Under the pieces are notes generated by a model. That model was given only the letters and a program-made list of their open reading frames with translations. It was not told where the DNA came from and did no database searches. A stretch of 64,000 nt of DNA from Desulfonispora thiosulfatigenes DSM 11270 (lineage in GTDB: Bacteria > Bacillota > Peptococcia > Peptococcales > Desulfonisporaceae), in assembly GCF_900176035.1 (NCBI RefSeq), contig NZ_FWWT01000016.1:142409-206408 (forward strand), in the 5' to 3' direction. Shown one piece after another: positions 1-9,365 of the stretch. The translations under genes and the position numbers were made by a program. Within the stretch, counting starts at the first letter, position 1; each line of letters starts with the position of its first letter.

Positions 1-1287
1 CCAAAGATAGAAACTATGTCTAGAGACGAAATAAAAGAAATCCAATCTGAACGTCTAGTAAATTTAGTAGAAAGAGTGTATTTTAATGTACCACATTATC
101 GCCATGCTTTCCAGGATAAGGGTATAGAACCAGGGGATATTAAAAGTGTAGATGACTTAAAAAATCTTCCATTTACAATGAAATCAGATCTTAGAGATAG
201 TTATCCATATGGAATGTTTGCGACACCCATTTCTGAAATTGTAAGACTTCATGCTTCTTCAGGTACAACGGGTAAACCAACCGTAGTAGGGTATACTAGA
301 AAAGACTTAACTACCTGGTCAGAAATCATGGCAAGGGCACTTACTTGTGGAGGCGTTAAAAGAGACTCTGTGGTGCAAAATGCTTATGGATATGGGCTTT
401 TTACTGGAGGATTAGGGGTACATTATGGAGTTGAAAGATTAGGCGCTTCTGTTATACCAATTTCAGGTGGAAATACAAGTAAACAAATTATGTTAATGCA
501 AGACTTTGGCACAACAGTACTTACCTGTACTCCTTCTTATGCTATTTACTTAGCGGAAACAATGGAAAAAATGGGCATTGATCCAAAATCATTAAAACTT
601 AAAAATGGTATTTTTGGTGCTGAACCATGGTCTGAAAATATGCGTACAGAAATTGAAAATAGATTAGGAATAACAGCTTTAGATATTTATGGTTTGTCTG
701 AAGTAATGGGACCAGGGGTTGCTTGTGAGTGTAACGCAAAAGATGGTATGCATATTTATGAAGATCATTTTATTCCGGAAATTATTGATCCAGTGACTGA
801 AAAAGTATTACCATATGGTACACAAGGAGAATTAGTTTTCACTACAATAACTAAAGAAGGAATTCCGATTATTCGCTATCGTACTAGAGATATATCTGTT
901 TTAAATGCAGAGGTCTGTAATTGTGGTCGTACACATGTAAGAATGGGTAAAGTGATGGGTCGAACTGATGATATGTTAGTAATTAGAGGGGTAAATGTTT
1001 TCCCAACTCAAGTAGAGAGTATTTTATTAGAAATTGGAGAAACAGAGCCTCATTATCAATTAATTGTTAGTCGTAATGGAAATTTAGATGAATTACAAAT
1101 TGCAGTAGAGGTTTCTGAAGCAATGTTTTCAGATCAAATTAGCGGTCTAGAAAGATTACAAAAGGTTATTGCAGGAAAAGTTAATTCTATTCTTGGAATA
1201 TCTGCTAAAATAAAGTTAGTAGAACCAAATGCTATTCCTCGTAGTGAAGGAAAAGCTGTAAGAGTAATTGATAATAGAAAATTATAA
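1..1287 (+). CDS. paaK: Phenylacetate-CoA ligase family protein (5' end outside window)
   Basis: Adenylate-forming enzyme that activates an aryl acid such as phenylacetate with ATP and CoA, in the cytoplasm. The phosphate-binding loop SSGTTGKP is at residues 81-88 counted from the ATG at 16. YGLSE lies further on and the C-terminal lid has [16 protein letters not shown]. The frame is open back to base 1 (encoding PKIET before that ATG), and family members normally begin a few residues earlier with a WNP-IE-M stretch. The true start is therefore probably just upstream of the window, so the gene is partial. The ACT-domain gene follows 13 bp later, a pairing common in Clostridia that ferment aromatic amino acids beside indolepyruvate:ferredoxin oxidoreductase. 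The exact substrate cannot be read from the sequence. Confidence 0.9.
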   Translation, partial: PKIETMSRDEIKEIQSERLVNLVERVYFNVPHYRHAFQDKGIEPGDIKSVDDLKNLPFTMKSDLRDSYPYGMFATPISEIVRLHASSGTTGKPTVVGYTRKDLTTWSEIMARALTCGGVKRDSVVQNAYGYGLFTGGLGVHYGVERLGASVIPISGGNTSKQIMLMQDFGTTVLTCTPSYAIYLAETMEKMGIDPKSLKLKNGIFGAEPWSENMRTEIENRLGITALDIYGLSEVMGPGVACECNAKDGMHIYEDHFIPEIIDPVTEKVLPYGTQGELVFTTITKEGIPIIRYRTRDISVLNAEVCNCGRTHVRMGKVMGRTDDMLVIRGVNVFPTQVESILLEIGETEPHYQLIVSRNGNLDELQIAVEVSEAMFSDQISGLERLQKVIAGKVNSILGISAKIKLVEPNAIPRSEGKAVRVIDNRKL

Positions 1288-1300
1288 GGGGGTAATATTT

Positions 1301-1726
1301 ATGATTAAGCAAATTTCCGTATTTTTGCAAAATGAAAAGGGAAGATTAGAAAAACTTATTTACATTTTAAGTGAAAACGATCTTAATATCAGAGCTCTTT
1401 CTATTGCTGATACCGAAGAATTTGGGGTATTACGTTTAATAGTAAATGATCCTGATAAGGCAAAAAATGTGCTTAATGAAAAAGGTTTTAGAGTGTCTGA
1501 AACTGAAGTAATTGCTGTAGAAGTACCTGATGTGCCGGGTGGATTAGCAGGGGCTTTACACAAATTAACTGAAAAAGGCATTAATATTGATTATATGTAT
1601 GCGTTTTTAACTAAAAAGTCAGATTTTGCTAATGTGATTTTTAGAGTAGAAGATACTCAAAAAGCTGAAGAAGTCTTAAATGCTGCAGGTGTAAAGGTGT
1701 TAGGTGGCGAGAGCGTTTACATGTGA
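1301..1726 (+). CDS. Tandem ACT-domain protein, probable amino-acid sensor
   Basis: A 141-residue protein made of two ACT modules: residues 1-65 begin MIKQISVFLQNEKGRLE and residues 70-141 contain VPDVPGGLAGALHKL. Both carry the NxxGxL-like turn used to bind small ligands. An upstream in-frame ATG at 1268 lies inside the preceding gene. ATG 1301 follows the ribosome binding site AAGGGGG at good spacing and is preferred. Stand-alone double-ACT proteins next to phenylacetate-CoA ligase are common in Clostridia and are thought to bind an amino acid. The ligand and the regulated partner are unknown. The gene ends before a strong terminator, so it closes the ligase operon. Confidence 0.85.
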   Translation: MIKQISVFLQNEKGRLEKLIYILSENDLNIRALSIADTEEFGVLRLIVNDPDKAKNVLNEKGFRVSETEVIAVEVPDVPGGLAGALHKLTEKGINIDYMYAFLTKKSDFANVIFRVEDTQKAEEVLNAAGVKVLGGESVYM

Positions 1727-1758
1727 TGAAAAATTAAGGATATTACTGGATTGTAATT

Positions 1759-1790
1759 AAGGACGGCTGGGGTCGTCCTTTTTATATTTT
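1759..1790 (+). terminator. Rho-independent terminator after the ACT gene
   Basis: Stem AAGGACG / CGTCCTT (1759-1765 with 1774-1780), eight-base loop, then a T-rich tract. Confidence 0.85.
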
Positions 1791-1848
1791 TAAATTTACT
1801 TAAGAATTTAATTTTTTTGTTAATTTTTGTTTTTGCACAAAAAGAAAT

Positions 1849-1877
1849 TTGACAAGGAAAAAAGGGTAGGGTAATCT
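1849..1877 (+). promoter_or_regulatory. SigA-type promoter of lgt
   Basis: TTGACA at 1849-1854, 17 bp spacer, TAATCT at 1872-1877. The lgt start lies 32 bp downstream. Confidence 0.8.
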
Positions 1878-1909
1878 TGAAAAAGAGATTATTATGAGGG
1901 AGTGAAAGT

Positions 1910-2656
1910 ATGATTGACCCAGTTGCCCTGGAAATTGGGCCTTTACAAATTAGGTGGTATGGAATTTTGATGTCGACGGCTCTCCTACTAGGAACTATTT
2001 TAGCTTTACGGGAGATTAGACGTCAAAACATTGATGAAGATAAATTTCTCAATGTTTTATTAGTTGCGATACCATTTGGATTTATAGGTGCAAGGCTGTA
2101 TTATGTAATATTTAAATGGGATTATTATTCTCAGTTTCCTAGTGAGATTCCAGCTGTTTGGCACGGGGGGCTTGCTATTCATGGCGGTATTATTGGTGCT
2201 TTTATTGCTGGTTATATCATGGTGCGGATTTCAAAATTAAATTTTTGGCAAATAGGAGATATTGTAGCCCCAAGTTTGATTTTAGGTCAAGCTATTGGAA
2301 GATGGGGTAATTTTATTAATCAAGAAGCTTATGGTTATGTGGTTGATAAAGCAAAGGTTCCTTGGGCTATGATGATTGATGGGGCTTATCGCCACCCGAC
2401 CTTTTTATATGAATCTATCTGGAATTTAATTGGTTTTCTAGCTCTCTTATGGGCTCGTAAAAAGTCATGGATTAAACAAGGTGAGATATTATTAGGTTAT
2501 TTTATTTTTTATTCATTAGGAAGATTTATGGTTGAAGGGTTTAGAACAGATAGTCTAATGTTAGGACCTCTCCGGATTGCACAGGTTATGAGTATTGCAT
2601 TACTAATAGGTGCGATTTCTTTAATTGTTATGAGGAGAAAAAAGCAGCCAAGATAA
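1910..2656 (+). CDS. lgt: Prolipoprotein diacylglyceryl transferase
   Basis: Integral membrane enzyme that moves diacylglycerol from phosphatidylglycerol to the lipobox cysteine of prelipoproteins, the first step of lipoprotein maturation. The 248 residues carry the family signatures HGGLAIHGGIIGA, GRWGNFINQEAYG (the Lgt signature with its essential Arg and Asn) and RHPTFLYES, with about seven membrane segments. Length is slightly below the usual 260-280. ATG 1910 follows a GAGGGAG ribosome binding site and the promoter at 1849. Likely substrates inside this window are the GerMN lipoprotein directly downstream and the ABC substrate-binding lipoprotein at 34 kb. Confidence 0.95.
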   Translation: MIDPVALEIGPLQIRWYGILMSTALLLGTILALREIRRQNIDEDKFLNVLLVAIPFGFIGARLYYVIFKWDYYSQFPSEIPAVWHGGLAIHGGIIGAFIAGYIMVRISKLNFWQIGDIVAPSLILGQAIGRWGNFINQEAYGYVVDKAKVPWAMMIDGAYRHPTFLYESIWNLIGFLALLWARKKSWIKQGEILLGYFIFYSLGRFMVEGFRTDSLMLGPLRIAQVMSIALLIGAISLIVMRRKKQPR

Positions 2657-2747
2657 AAGAATAGGTTTAATTTTAAAAAATAGTAATAATTGTCCTCACC
2701 TTTGGATATTATTTAGTGAATATCCTAGTAGAAGGGGAGGAAAGAAA

Positions 2748-3383
2748 TTGCAGAAAAAAATTTTAATACTAATAATGTTACTAGCAGTAACTATGTTTGG
2801 AGTTGCAGGTTGCGGTCTTTTAGAAAAACTAACTGCAATAAAAGATGATTTTAACGATGCAAATGGGGTAAATTTAGAAGAAAAAGAAAAGGACACTGAA
2901 ATGAGTGAATTGGTGGTAGAGACGCCAACTTTGGATGATTCGGTTAAAACTGAAGAAATCGGTGAAATTAAAAAGGTTCTTCTTTATTTTAGTACACCGG
3001 ATGGGAAAAATTTAGTGCCTGTAGAAAAGGAAATTTCTAAGGTAGAAGGATTAGGCAGACAAACGGTAGAAAATTTATTGGAAGGTCCAAGTTTAGAAGA
3101 AGGATTAGTATCTGCACTACCTTTAGGAACTAATTTACTAGATATCAATATTAAAGATGACAAATTATGTATAGTTGATTTTAGCAGAGATTTAATTGCT
3201 GGTTTATCAGATGGAGATGGTAAAGAAACATTAGCGGTATATTCTATTGTTAATACTTTATGTCAATTTGACTCTGTTGATCGTGTAGAAATTAGGGTAG
3301 AAGGAAAGAAAATCAATACCCTAGCAGGACAGATAGATCTCACGGAAGCTGTAATGGCCAATCCGAGTATTGTAAGAAAATAA
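2748..3383 (+). CDS. gerM: GerMN-domain lipoprotein
   Basis: A 211-residue secreted lipoprotein: N-terminal signal peptide ending in the lipobox VAGC (Cys at residue 22), an acidic linker, then one GerMN domain (about residues 70-205, IKKVLLYFSTPDGKNLVPV onward). GerM of Bacillus supports cell-wall events in sporulation and germination and has two such domains; this protein has only one, so exact orthology is uncertain. The start is TTG 2748 behind GAAGGGGAGG. It sits in a gerM-amidase-murI-rph neighbourhood like that of Bacillus gerM-racE-rph. It ends before a terminator. Confidence 0.75.
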   Translation: MQKKILILIMLLAVTMFGVAGCGLLEKLTAIKDDFNDANGVNLEEKEKDTEMSELVVETPTLDDSVKTEEIGEIKKVLLYFSTPDGKNLVPVEKEISKVEGLGRQTVENLLEGPSLEEGLVSALPLGTNLLDINIKDDKLCIVDFSRDLIAGLSDGDGKETLAVYSIVNTLCQFDSVDRVEIRVEGKKINTLAGQIDLTEAVMANPSIVRK

Positions 3384-3396
3384 TATAAAAAAATGG

Positions 3397-3427
3397 CAGC
3401 CTTTTAATTCAAAGGGCTGTTTTTTTA
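3397..3427 (+). terminator. Terminator after the GerMN gene
   Basis: Stem CAGCC(TTTT) / (AAAG)GGCTG followed by seven T. Confidence 0.8.
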
Positions 3428-3515
3428 CTTTTATGGTAGTAATTTCTTGAAGGATTATGAAATTATAGGTAGAAGTATGGTACTGCAGGGAAAAATGTAT
3501 AATCTATGAAAGGAG

Positions 3516-5402
3516 ATGAAATGTAAAAAATTGTCTAGTTTTAAAAAGAGTATTTTCATCAGTTTGCTAATGTGGATGTTAATATTATTACCTAATTATG
3601 CTTTTGCGCAAGATGCAGAAATAACCGGTAGTATTGTTAATGTTAGGGGAGGCCCTAGTACACAAAATACAGTAATCACTAAAGTTGTAAAGGGTCAAAA
3701 TGTATCAATAATTTCTGAACAAAATGGCTGGTGTAATGTAAAATTATCTAATAATACCGTAGGTTGGATCTCACAGGATTTGCTCAAAAAGTTAGCGGTT
3801 AATAATACTAATATTCAGAAGCCACTACCGGTACCGGATGCAAAACCAGTACCTGTGCCAGTTCCAGCATCAAAACCTGTACCAACTCCAATACCTGTAC
3901 CAAAACCAGTTCCTAATCCAGCACCAACACCTGCAAAGACTATTGTTAACGTTGCTCCATATGCTGTATCTGTAACAGGAAGCATTGTGAATATAAGACA
4001 ATCTTCAGATACAAACTCAGCAATTTTAACATCAGTTAAGCTAGGTGAAAATTTAACTGTTTATGGAAAACAAGGGGAATGGTTAAATGTTAAATTATCA
4101 GATGGTAGATCAGGTTGGATTGCAGGATGGTTAACAAAAGAAGCACATTCTGTAGTAACGCCTACAGGAAACACACTTAGGTTGCCAATAGGTAATAGGA
4201 ATTTAGTTTTAACGAATCTTGATAATGGACTTAAGATTAATTTATCAGGGGTTAACGAAAATGATTATACATTAAGCACAACAACTAATCAGACTGACTT
4301 AATAATTAAAGTCAATAATAATGGTGTAAAATCAGCAAAGAAATCTATAAATACTTGGGGCGTAAAAGATATTAGTATCGAACCTAGTTATATTTATCTT
4401 AGCTTTGATAAACCATTTACTTTTACAGACTCATATGTACGTAGTCAACTAGAAGCTAATATTACTTTTGCCAAGGTACAAGCTCAAGGAATTAATAAAA
4501 TTAAGTTAAATGCAAGTAATGAAAAATCAATTGTGCAAATATCAGCTAAAGGTAATCTTGAATATACTACTAGTAATGTAGGTACAAGTAAGCTTTATGT
4601 TGATATACCAAAGGCAGAATTAAAATTATCTTCTGCAAATGAATTAGAACAAGCAGTAAATTATGGACCAATTCGCAAGGTTCTAGCTAAACAAATCTCT
4701 AGTGATATAGTTCGTTTAGAGGTGGATTTAGCAAGTGGTGCTATTTGCAATGTTATTGAAAATGATGGATATTTAATTTTAGCAGGTAGATTAGGAAATG
4801 GATCTTTAAAAGGAAAAACAATTGTTCTTGACCCAGGACATGGAACTATTGGCACAGGAGGATTTTCTGATCCAGGCGCTGTAGGTCGTGACCTTAAGTT
4901 AAGGGAAAAGGATGTTGTTTTAGGGATTTCTTTAAAACTCAGAGATTCATTAGTTAAAGAAGGCGCAAATGTAATTATGACACGCACTTCAGATGGTAAA
5001 TATTTGAGCCTAGAAGGTAGAGCAGCTATAGCAAATAAGAGTAATGCAGATGTCTTTGTAAGTGTGCATGCTAATTCAAGTACAAATAGAGCAGCAAATG
5101 GTAGCTCAGTTTATATGTATGCTCCTTATAGCAAGCCAAATCTTTATAATCAAAGGAATATCCGTAAAGAATTAGCTACAGATATTCAAAATGAAATTGT
5201 TAAATCTGCTGGAAGAAAAAATTTAGGAGTTAAAGAAGCTAATTTCTCAGTATTAAGAAATACCCAAGTACCTTCAGTATTAGTAGAAACTGCGTTTTTA
5301 AGTAATCCTGAAGAAGAAAAATTATTTAATACTGATGGCTTCCTGCAAAAAATGGCAGATGGAATTTTTAATGGTTTAAAGACATTTTTTAAAAATAATT
5401 AA
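3516..5402 (+). CDS. N-acetylmuramoyl-L-alanine amidase with SH3, AMIN and Amidase_3 domains
   Basis: Secreted cell-wall hydrolase of 628 residues. Order: signal peptide (cut near AFAQ, residue 32), bacterial SH3 domain (about 34-95), a proline-rich KPVPxP linker (about 103-140), a second SH3 domain (about 148-210), an AMIN-like beta domain region (about 225-430), and a catalytic Amidase_3 domain (about 438-628). The catalytic part has the zinc ligands in LDPGHGT and SVHANSS and the catalytic Glu in LVETAFLSN. The start is awkward: ATG 3516 overlaps the AAAGGAG ribosome binding site (3509-3515), while in-frame TTG 3531 has a 15-base gap. Either leaves the signal peptide intact. It probably cleaves the amide bond between MurNAc and the stem peptide during growth, division or spore formation. 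Confidence 0.9.
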   Translation: MKCKKLSSFKKSIFISLLMWMLILLPNYAFAQDAEITGSIVNVRGGPSTQNTVITKVVKGQNVSIISEQNGWCNVKLSNNTVGWISQDLLKKLAVNNTNIQKPLPVPDAKPVPVPVPASKPVPTPIPVPKPVPNPAPTPAKTIVNVAPYAVSVTGSIVNIRQSSDTNSAILTSVKLGENLTVYGKQGEWLNVKLSDGRSGWIAGWLTKEAHSVVTPTGNTLRLPIGNRNLVLTNLDNGLKINLSGVNENDYTLSTTTNQTDLIIKVNNNGVKSAKKSINTWGVKDISIEPSYIYLSFDKPFTFTDSYVRSQLEANITFAKVQAQGINKIKLNASNEKSIVQISAKGNLEYTTSNVGTSKLYVDIPKAELKLSSANELEQAVNYGPIRKVLAKQISSDIVRLEVDLASGAICNVIENDGYLILAGRLGNGSLKGKTIVLDPGHGTIGTGGFSDPGAVGRDLKLREKDVVLGISLKLRDSLVKEGANVIMTRTSDGKYLSLEGRAAIANKSNADVFVSVHANSSTNRAANGSSVYMYAPYSKPNLYNQRNIRKELATDIQNEIVKSAGRKNLGVKEANFSVLRNTQVPSVLVETAFLSNPEEEKLFNTDGFLQKMADGIFNGLKTFFKNN

Positions 5403-5440
5403 TTGGCATCCTGCTTTGCAGGGTGTATTTGGTACGATAA

Positions 5441-5497
5441 AAGTGTAAATGCAAGACATCAAATTAATGGTGCCTTGTGTTTGCACTTATTTTTTTA
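5441..5497 (+). terminator. Long terminator hairpin after the amidase gene
   Basis: About 15 bp imperfect stem (5441-5455 with 5474-5488, wobble pairs allowed), then a T-rich run. A smaller CCTGC/GCAGG hairpin lies just upstream near 5410-5422. Confidence 0.7.
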
Positions 5498-5532
5498 TAA
5501 AGTAAAAAGGAAATTGAGCTAAAATTATTTGT

Positions 5533-5561
5533 TTGACATACAATTAATTATTGAGCATAAT
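5533..5561 (+). promoter_or_regulatory. Promoter of the UPF0316 gene
   Basis: TTGACA at 5533-5538, 17 bp spacer, CATAAT at 5556-5561. It lies inside the longest open frame, supporting the later ATG 5607 as the true start. Confidence 0.65.
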
Positions 5562-5606
5562 TTACCAAAAGGTTTAGAAAATCTGTATAATATAGGGGTG
5601 AGTCTA

Positions 5607-6122
5607 ATGGATGTTTTTTTAGGATTACTATTTATTTTTGTAGCAAGAGTTACAGATGTGAGCTTAGCTACTACTCGGATGTTAATGGTTGTTAAAGGGA
5701 AAAAAGCTTTAGCTGCCTCTATTGGTTTTTTTGAAGTGCTTGTTTATATTTTAGCTTTAAATAAGGTCATGCAGACTTTAGATAACCCCGTGAATCTGAT
5801 AGTTTATTGTTTAGGTTTCTCTGTAGGTAATATAGTAGGGATATCCATTGAAGACAAATTAGCTATGGGTTATCTTACAGCTCAGGTTATCACTTTAGAA
5901 AATCCTTTAGAATTAAGCGATAAACTTAGAGAAGAAGGATTTGGTGTAACTGTGACTATTGGTCAAGGTCGAGAAGGTGAACGCTATATTTTAGAAATTA
6001 TGCTTTTAAGAAAAAGAATGCCAAGGCTACAAAAGATAATTGATAATTGGGATAAGAAGGCTTTCATGGTTGTCTTAGATGCTAGAGCAACTAAAGGTGG
6101 CACTGCGGTTTATAAACGGTAA
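5607..6122 (+). CDS. UPF0316 membrane protein with DUF2179 tail
   Basis: A 171-residue protein of the YebE/UPF0316 family. About three membrane helices are followed by a cytoplasmic C-terminal DUF2179-type domain (around residues 105-165, VTLENPLELSDKLREEGFGVTVTIGQGREGERYILEI is the start region). The conserved N-terminal stretch FVARVTDVSLATTRMLMVVKG is present. ATG 5607 follows GGGGTGAG and sits downstream of a good promoter, so the longer open frame from 5529 is not used here. The molecular function of the family is unknown. Confidence 0.85.
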   Translation: MDVFLGLLFIFVARVTDVSLATTRMLMVVKGKKALAASIGFFEVLVYILALNKVMQTLDNPVNLIVYCLGFSVGNIVGISIEDKLAMGYLTAQVITLENPLELSDKLREEGFGVTVTIGQGREGERYILEIMLLRKRMPRLQKIIDNWDKKAFMVVLDARATKGGTAVYKR

Positions 6123-6202
6123 CATAAATTTGCTACTAATAGTTTAAACTAAAGGATACATAAGTATACTCATAATTTATATTTTGGATGGAGATGAATA
6201 GA

Positions 6203-7000
6203 GTGGGAAGCCAAAAACCAATTGGAGTTTTTGATTCGGGAGTAGGGGGACTAAGTGTTGCTCGGGAAATTTTTCGCAAATTACCGAATGAACAAATAAT
6301 ATATTTTGGAGATACAGCTCATGTCCCTTACGGCCCGCGGAGCCAGTCGGAACTTATCCATTTTGGCAATCAAATAACTGATTTTTTAATTAATCAAGGC
6401 GTAAAGATGATTATTATCGCCTGTAATACCAGTTCTTCGCTTTCTTTTGAATCTTTAAAGGAAAAATATAATTTACCCTTTGTGGATGTGATTAATCCTA
6501 GCATAGATGTAGCCATCAAAAATTCGACAAAACAAAAAATTGGGGTTATAGCTACAGAGGCAACTATTAAGACAGGTGCACATAAGAAACTATTATTAGC
6601 TGAAAATCCTAATGTAGAAGTATTTACAAGCGCTTGTCCAAAATTTGTACCTTTAGTAGAACAAGGGACCGTTGAGGGCAAAGAGGTAGAAAAAATTATA
6701 TATGAATATTTAGCGCCTTTAATGGAAAAAGAAATAGACACCTTGATTTTAGGATGCACTCACTATCCTTTTTTAGAAAAAAGCATCAAAAAGGTGCTAG
6801 GAAAAGATATAAAAATAATTGATCCTGCTCAAGAAACAGTAGTGATGGCTAAAACAAGTTTACAAAGGTTAAACTTATTAAATTTGCACCCGAATAAAGA
6901 TAATGAGTACTGGGTGAGTGGAGATCCAGATAGTTTTTATAAAAATGCACAAAATTTTATTCAAGATAATATTAAAAAGGTAAATCAGGTGACGTTATAA
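6203..7000 (+). CDS. murI: Glutamate racemase
   Basis: Cofactor-independent racemase that makes D-glutamate for peptidoglycan. The two catalytic cysteines are in ACNTSS and LGCTHYP, and the N-terminal [12 protein letters not shown] signature is intact. About 265 residues, normal for the family. GTG 6203 is preferred because GGATGGAG (6186-6193) is then a correctly spaced ribosome binding site. An in-frame ATG at 6188 lies inside that site and would add five residues. It is followed by rph as in Bacillus racE-gerM-rph. Confidence 0.93.
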   Translation: MGSQKPIGVFDSGVGGLSVAREIFRKLPNEQIIYFGDTAHVPYGPRSQSELIHFGNQITDFLINQGVKMIIIACNTSSSLSFESLKEKYNLPFVDVINPSIDVAIKNSTKQKIGVIATEATIKTGAHKKLLLAENPNVEVFTSACPKFVPLVEQGTVEGKEVEKIIYEYLAPLMEKEIDTLILGCTHYPFLEKSIKKVLGKDIKIIDPAQETVVMAKTSLQRLNLLNLHPNKDNEYWVSGDPDSFYKNAQNFIQDNIKKVNQVTL

Positions 7001-7085
7001 GCTGAGTTTAAAAAATCTATGTATTTTATATGACAATATAACAAAAAGTATAGAGGATGAGAAGATTATCTGGAGGGCTAAACCT

Positions 7086-7808
7086 ATGCGTGATGATGGC
7101 AGAAATGAAAATGAGTTACGAAAAGTAAGAGTTGAGCAAGATTACATAAAGTATCCTGAAGGATCAATATTATTTGAAATGGGAGATACCAAGGTAATTT
7201 GTAATGCAACAGTTGAAGAAAAGATTCCAGGATGGCTAAAAGGTCAAGAAAAAGGATGGATTACTGCAGAATATTCAATGCTTCCTAGAGCAACGGATGT
7301 TAGGACAAGAAGAGAGGCCACTCAAGGGAAAATAGGAGGCAGGACTCAAGAAATACAAAGACTTATTGGTAGGTCATTAAGACCCGTAGTGGATTTAAAG
7401 GCATTAGGAGAGCGCACAATTTGGATTGATTGTGATGTTATTCAAGCTGATGGTGGTACGAGGACAGCAGCTATTACAGGTGGTTTTATTGCCTTAGTAA
7501 AGGCTCTACAAAGCCTTGTTGAAAAAGGGATTTTAAAAAATTTCCCAATTTTAGATTATGTAGCGGCAGTAAGTATTGGTAAGGTTGGGGAAAATATTCT
7601 ATTAGATTTAGCCTACTCTGAAGATTGTGAAGCAGATGTTGATTTAAACTTAGTAATGACAGGTTCAGGAAAATTCATCGAAATTCAAGGAACAGCTGAA
7701 GGTTACCCATTTAATCGCGAAGAACTAGATGAAATTCTTATGCTAGGTGAAGAAGGAATAAATAAATTAATTGAAATTCAAAAAAGCATTTTAGGGAGCA
7801 TTGTGTAA
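7086..7808 (+). CDS. rph: Ribonuclease PH
   Basis: Phosphorolytic 3'-5' exoribonuclease that trims tRNA 3' ends. The 240 residues match the family length. Features include [12 protein letters not shown], the phosphate/RNA-binding [16 protein letters not shown], and [21 protein letters not shown] 7086 follows CTGGAGG. The stop overlaps the start of the next gene by one base, so the two are translationally coupled. Most tRNAs in the nearby cluster encode CCA and need 3' trimming of this kind. Confidence 0.95.
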   Translation: MRDDGRNENELRKVRVEQDYIKYPEGSILFEMGDTKVICNATVEEKIPGWLKGQEKGWITAEYSMLPRATDVRTRREATQGKIGGRTQEIQRLIGRSLRPVVDLKALGERTIWIDCDVIQADGGTRTAAITGGFIALVKALQSLVEKGILKNFPILDYVAAVSIGKVGENILLDLAYSEDCEADVDLNLVMTGSGKFIEIQGTAEGYPFNREELDEILMLGEEGINKLIEIQKSILGSIV

Positions 7809-8371
7809 TGAAGGAAAAGGTCTTAGTTTTAGCTAGTAATAATAAAGGAAAAATTAGCGAATTTGAAAGATTGTTAGAAAGCTTAAAGATAAAAGTATTG
7901 CCTATGTCACATTTCCCAGAAATTAATGAGGTCGAGGAAACTGGAACAACTTTTAAGGAAAATGCTTTACTAAAAGCAAGAGAAGTAGCTAGATTAAGTG
8001 GACAGGTAAGCTTAGCAGATGACTCTGGTTTAGAGGTGGATTATTTAAAAGGTGAGCCAGGTGTTTACTCAGCACGTTTTGCAGGTGAACCTAAAAGTGA
8101 TGAAAGAAATAATGAAAAACTTTTAGAAATGTTAAAAGGTGTACCTTCTGAAAAGAGAACGGCTAGATTTAAATGCTGCATTGCGATAGTTTTACCAGAT
8201 GGTAAAGAATATACAGTAGAAGATAGTTGTGAAGGTTATATTTTAGAACAATTAGTTGGTGAAGGTGGCTTTGGTTATGATCCTTTATTTTTTGTGGATT
8301 CGTTAGATAAAACCTTTGCTGAGTTAAATATGCAAGAAAAAATAAAATTAGTCATAGAGGTAAGGCAGTAG
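7808..8371 (+). CDS. rdgB: XTP/dITP (non-canonical purine NTP) pyrophosphatase, C-terminus frameshifted
   Basis: House-cleaning Ham1/RdgB enzyme that hydrolyses XTP, dITP and ITP to monophosphates. It starts VLVLASNNKGKISEFERLL and has LADDSGLEVDYLKGEPGVYSAR and GFGYDPLFF. The predicted protein stops at 187 residues after AELNMQEK with a non-family tail (IKLVIEVRQ). In the next frame the expected family ending reads NKISHRGKAVEKSLEYLRDIF and stops at 8412. One extra A in the six-A run at 8337-8342 would restore it. The gene is thus either mis-sequenced by one base or has really lost its conserved SHRGKA nucleotide-binding end. Confidence 0.88.
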   Translation: MKEKVLVLASNNKGKISEFERLLESLKIKVLPMSHFPEINEVEETGTTFKENALLKAREVARLSGQVSLADDSGLEVDYLKGEPGVYSARFAGEPKSDERNNEKLLEMLKGVPSEKRTARFKCCIAIVLPDGKEYTVEDSCEGYILEQLVGEGGFGYDPLFFVDSLDKTFAELNMQEKIKLVIEVRQ

Positions 8372-8419
8372 AAAAATCTCTTGAATATTTAAGGGACATT
8401 TTTACTGAGTAAAAAAGGT

Positions 8420-8455
8420 CTCGGATGCTGATAAAAGGTATTCGAGTTCTTTTGG
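8420..8455 (+). terminator. Weak terminator-like hairpin after rdgB
   Basis: CTCGGATGC (8420-8428) pairs with GTATTCGAG (8438-8446) with two wobble pairs, then a short T-rich stretch. Confidence 0.4.
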
Positions 8456-8483
8456 TTAACTTTATATAATAGGAGAGAATGTT

Positions 8484-8972
8484 ATGCGTATAGGGGTTAT
8501 TAGTGATACACATCGAGCATTAGATTTAGCTCGTAAGGTTATTAAGGATATGGGCAATATTGATTTGCTGATTCATGCTGGCGATCACTATCAAGACGCG
8601 ATGAAATTAGGAGAAGAATTCAATATTGAAGTTAAAAATGTAGTGGGTAATTGCGATTATTTAGATGAAGGAAATTCTGAAGAATTAATTAATATATGTG
8701 AAGGAAAAATTAAAATATTTTTAGTGCATGGGCATCAATATAAAGTAAAAATGGGTTTACAGAACTTATATTATAGAGGTTTAGAATTAGGAGCCGACAT
8801 TATTATTTTCGGTCATACGCATATTCCACTGGTAGTAAAAGAAGGAGATATTAAAATTTTGAATCCTGGGAGCATAGGATTTCCAAGAGGAAATCAGGGC
8901 GTAACCTATGGTTTAATAGAGATAGGACAAGATCCTTTGGAGGAAATAAAAATAAAATTAAAAAATATTTAG
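8484..8972 (+). CDS. YfcE/YsnB-family metallophosphoesterase
   Basis: A 162-residue calcineurin-like phosphodiesterase. All metal-binding motifs are visible: SDTH near the N-terminus, GDHYQD, GNCD, HGHQ and GHTHIP. It follows rph and rdgB as ysnB does in Bacillus. Family members hydrolyse artificial phosphodiesters; the physiological substrate is not settled. ATG 8484 follows TAGGAGAG. Confidence 0.88.
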   Translation: MRIGVISDTHRALDLARKVIKDMGNIDLLIHAGDHYQDAMKLGEEFNIEVKNVVGNCDYLDEGNSEELINICEGKIKIFLVHGHQYKVKMGLQNLYYRGLELGADIIIFGHTHIPLVVKEGDIKILNPGSIGFPRGNQGVTYGLIEIGQDPLEEIKIKLKNI

Positions 8973-9065
8973 CAAAACACTTGCATTATTAAATTAACGA
9001 TGATATAATTCTTTTTGTCGCCAATAAACAGCAATAACTGCTGAAAGACGACAAGAAAAAAAGTG

Positions 9066-9094
9066 TTGACAAGCTAAATTAAAAGTTATACAAT
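9066..9094 (+). promoter_or_regulatory. Promoter of the eight-tRNA operon
   Basis: TTGACA at 9066-9071, 17 bp spacer, TACAAT at 9089-9094. The first tRNA begins 13 bp later. Confidence 0.85.
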
Positions 9095-9106
9095 GAATAT
9101 TGTCGT

Positions 9107-9183
9107 CGGGGCGTAGCGCAGTTTGGTAGCGCACCTGGTTTGGGACCAGGGGGCCGGGGGTTCGAATCCCTCCGCCCCGACCA
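9107..9183 (+). tRNA. tRNA-Pro(TGG)
   Basis: Acceptor CGGGGCG/CGCCCCG, anticodon loop TTTGGGA with anticodon TGG, T arm GGTTCGAATCC, CCA encoded. Confidence 0.95.
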
Positions 9184-9202
9184 TTAACAACTTTTATGAC
9201 AT

Positions 9203-9276
9203 GCGGGTGTAGCTCAGTGGTAGAGCCCTGGCCTTCCAAGCCAGTCGCGAGGGTCCGATTCCCTTCACCCGCTCCA
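9203..9276 (+). tRNA. tRNA-Gly(TCC)
   Basis: Acceptor GCGGGTG/CACCCGC, anticodon loop CTTCCAA with TCC, CCA encoded. Confidence 0.94.
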
Positions 9277-9281
9277 AATGT

Positions 9282-9355
9282 GTGCCTGTAGCTCAGCTGG
9301 ATAGAGCATCGCACTTCTAATGCGAGGGTCAGGGGTTCGAATCCCTTCAGGCACG
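9282..9355 (+). tRNA. tRNA-Arg(TCT), CCA not encoded
   Basis: Acceptor GTGCCTG/CAGGCAC, anticodon loop CTTCTAA with TCT. The bases after the discriminator G are CTA, so unlike its neighbours this tRNA must get its CCA from the CCA-adding enzyme. Confidence 0.93.
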
Positions 9356-9365
9356 CTATTTCTGA

